Positions 62,955 to 64,000 of a stretch of 64,000 nt of DNA are shown here, in pieces. The notes beneath the pieces are model-generated. The model did no database searches. It worked only from the letters and a program-made list of their open reading frames with translations, and was not told the DNA's origin. The stretch is from Collinsella stercoris DSM 13279 (GTDB taxonomy: Bacteria; Actinomycetota; Coriobacteriia; Coriobacteriales; Coriobacteriaceae), in the NCBI RefSeq assembly GCF_020735465.1, contig NZ_CP085935.1:1178001-1242000 (forward strand), given 5' to 3'. The position numbers and the translations under genes are program-made. Position 1 is the first letter of the stretch; every line of letters begins with the position of its first letter.

Positions 62955-63866
62955 CTACTCCTCGCGCGTAAGGCCGCCGCGCTCGTCAATCGCGGCCCAG
63001 AACTCGTCCGCAAAGCGCGGGTCGTTGGCGGCCATGAGGGCGTTCGTGGCGATCCAGCCGGAGGGGGTGCCGGTGTCGTAGCCCGAGAGCGGGTCGATCA
63101 CGACGGCGTACATGGCCTCGCGGTCCAGGCTGCGCGCCATGGCGTCGGTGAGCTGGATCTCGCCGCCCTTGCCCGGCTGCTGGTTGGCGAGCAGATCCAT
63201 GACCAACGGGGAGAGCAGGTAGCGACCGACGATGTAGAGGTTGGAGGGAGCGGCCTCGGGGCTCGGCTTCTCCACCAGGCCGCCGATGCGCCACACGGCG
63301 CCCGGCTCGGTCTCCCCCGCGCCCTCGCAGCCCTCGAGCGTGCCCACAAAGTCGCCGGCGATGACGCCGTAGCGGTCCACCTGGTCGGGCGCGCAAGGTG
63401 CGACGGCGATCACGGACGCGCCGCCGTGGGCGCGGGAGACCTCGAGCATCTTGTCGCAGATGTCCTTGGCGGGAACCACGTAATCGCCCAGCAGGACGAG
63501 GAAGGGCTCACCGGCGCAGGCGTCTGCCGCGGAGCGGATGGCATGGCCCAGGCCGCGGGGCTCGTACTGGTAGCGGAAGTCGACGGGCATGTTGCCGGCG
63601 TGAGCGATGGCGTCAGCGTATCCCGCCTTGCCGCGCTCGCGCAGCAGGGCCTCGAGCGAGCGATCGGGCTGGAAATAGCTCAGCAGCTCGGGTTTGCCGG
63701 GGCTCGTCACGATGATGGCGCCGTCGACCTCCTCCGGGTCGAGGGCCTCCTCCACCACGTACTGGATGACCGGCTTATCGAGAACCGGGAGCATCTCCTT
63801 GGGGGTGCACTTGGTAGCGGGCAAAAAGCGGGTACCGAGGCCGGCGGCGGGGATGATAGCCTTCAT
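62955..63866 (-). CDS. galU: UTP-glucose-1-phosphate uridylyltransferase
   Basis: A 303-residue nucleotidyltransferase: MKAIIPAAGLGTRFLPATK, CTPKEMLPVLDKPVIQYVVE, EPFLVLLGDYVVPAKDI, GGLVEKPSPEAAPSNLYIVG and KGGEIQLTDAMA. It makes UDP-glucose for surface glycans, glycolipid anchors and Leloir metabolism, which links it loosely with the dlt-modified teichoic polymers. Start by the canonical MKAIIPAAG. The 134 bp to the window end contain its promoter region and no other gene. Confidence 0.95.
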   Translation of the reverse strand: MKAIIPAAGLGTRFLPATKCTPKEMLPVLDKPVIQYVVEEALDPEEVDGAIIVTSPGKPELLSYFQPDRSLEALLRERGKAGYADAIAHAGNMPVDFRYQYEPRGLGHAIRSAADACAGEPFLVLLGDYVVPAKDICDKMLEVSRAHGGASVIAVAPCAPDQVDRYGVIAGDFVGTLEGCEGAGETEPGAVWRIGGLVEKPSPEAAPSNLYIVGRYLLSPLVMDLLANQQPGKGGEIQLTDAMARSLDREAMYAVVIDPLSGYDTGTPSGWIATNALMAANDPRFADEFWAAIDERGGLTREE

Positions 63867-64000
63867 GTTCGAGTTCCTTTCCGAGCGGAATGGGCGCGCA
63901 GGCGCCTTTCATCCAGCTTGCAGGATATAGACACATTCGCCTATGGTACTCGCACGAACCGTTTTGTGCGACCCCCTCACCGATACCCGACAAAATCGCG

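Overview
The window is GC-rich bacterial chromosome. It most probably comes from the Actinomycetota class Coriobacteriia (Collinsella/Olsenella-like). This rests on an actinobacterial-style rpoB/rpoC and ribosomal protein set combined with Firmicutes-like surface biology: a dlt operon, an LPxTG sortase substrate and type VII secretion of the EssC/LXG type. The genus is inference; no 16S gene is present.

Region 1 (1-17918, all minus strand) is a type VII secretion (T7SS) island. In transcription order it encodes a Ser/Thr protein kinase with an extracytoplasmic C-terminal part (split into three frames by two single-base losses), a one-helix membrane protein with five Ser-Glu-x-x-Thr-Thr-Leu-Leu-like repeats, a 1592-residue Ig-like surface protein, a WXG100 protein, an FHA-FtsK/SpoIIIE ATPase (EssC), an LXG/WXG-like toxin candidate, a possible chaperone, small helical partner proteins, two DUF4176 paralogues, a two-helix membrane protein, an EsaB/YukD-like protein and a partial DUF6382/EssB-like protein running off the left edge. 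Kinase, repeated phospho-acceptor candidates and FHA domain suggest a phosphothreonine switch on secretion.

Region 2 (17919-24600) holds an RNA-modification pair on the plus strand (U32-family protein and RluA-type pseudouridine synthase), then on the minus strand a Gfo/Idh/MocA oxidoreductase and a hipBA toxin-antitoxin pair with evenly spaced operator-like sites.

Region 3 (24625-30288, minus) is the S10/spc ribosomal protein cluster rplC-rplD-rplW-rplB-rpsS-rplV-rpsC-rplP-rpmC-rpsQ-rplN-rplX, lacking rpsJ. Region 4 (30710-40519, minus) carries a MacB-like ABC exporter, an AI-2E-family membrane protein and a complete D-alanylation operon (dltA-dltB-dltC-dltX-like-dltD). Region 5 (41046-48549) contains large-form purL, a HigBA toxin-antitoxin system with a LexA-box-like palindrome, a GNAT acetyltransferase, a CPFC glutaredoxin-like protein and a CDF cation exporter.

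Region 6 (48684-52075, minus) is an str operon rpsL-rpsG-fusA, followed by rpsJ with no tuf. Region 7 (52416-63866, minus) has a sortase-anchored GH20 hexosaminidase, rpoC, rpoB and galU. Three central proteins carry unusual features: S12 has Arg at position 88, beta' has an alpha-CTD-like helix-hairpin-helix domain near its C-terminus, and beta has a longer fork-loop-2 segment. Several intergenic regions contain perfect inverted repeats, tandem repeats and REP-like elements.
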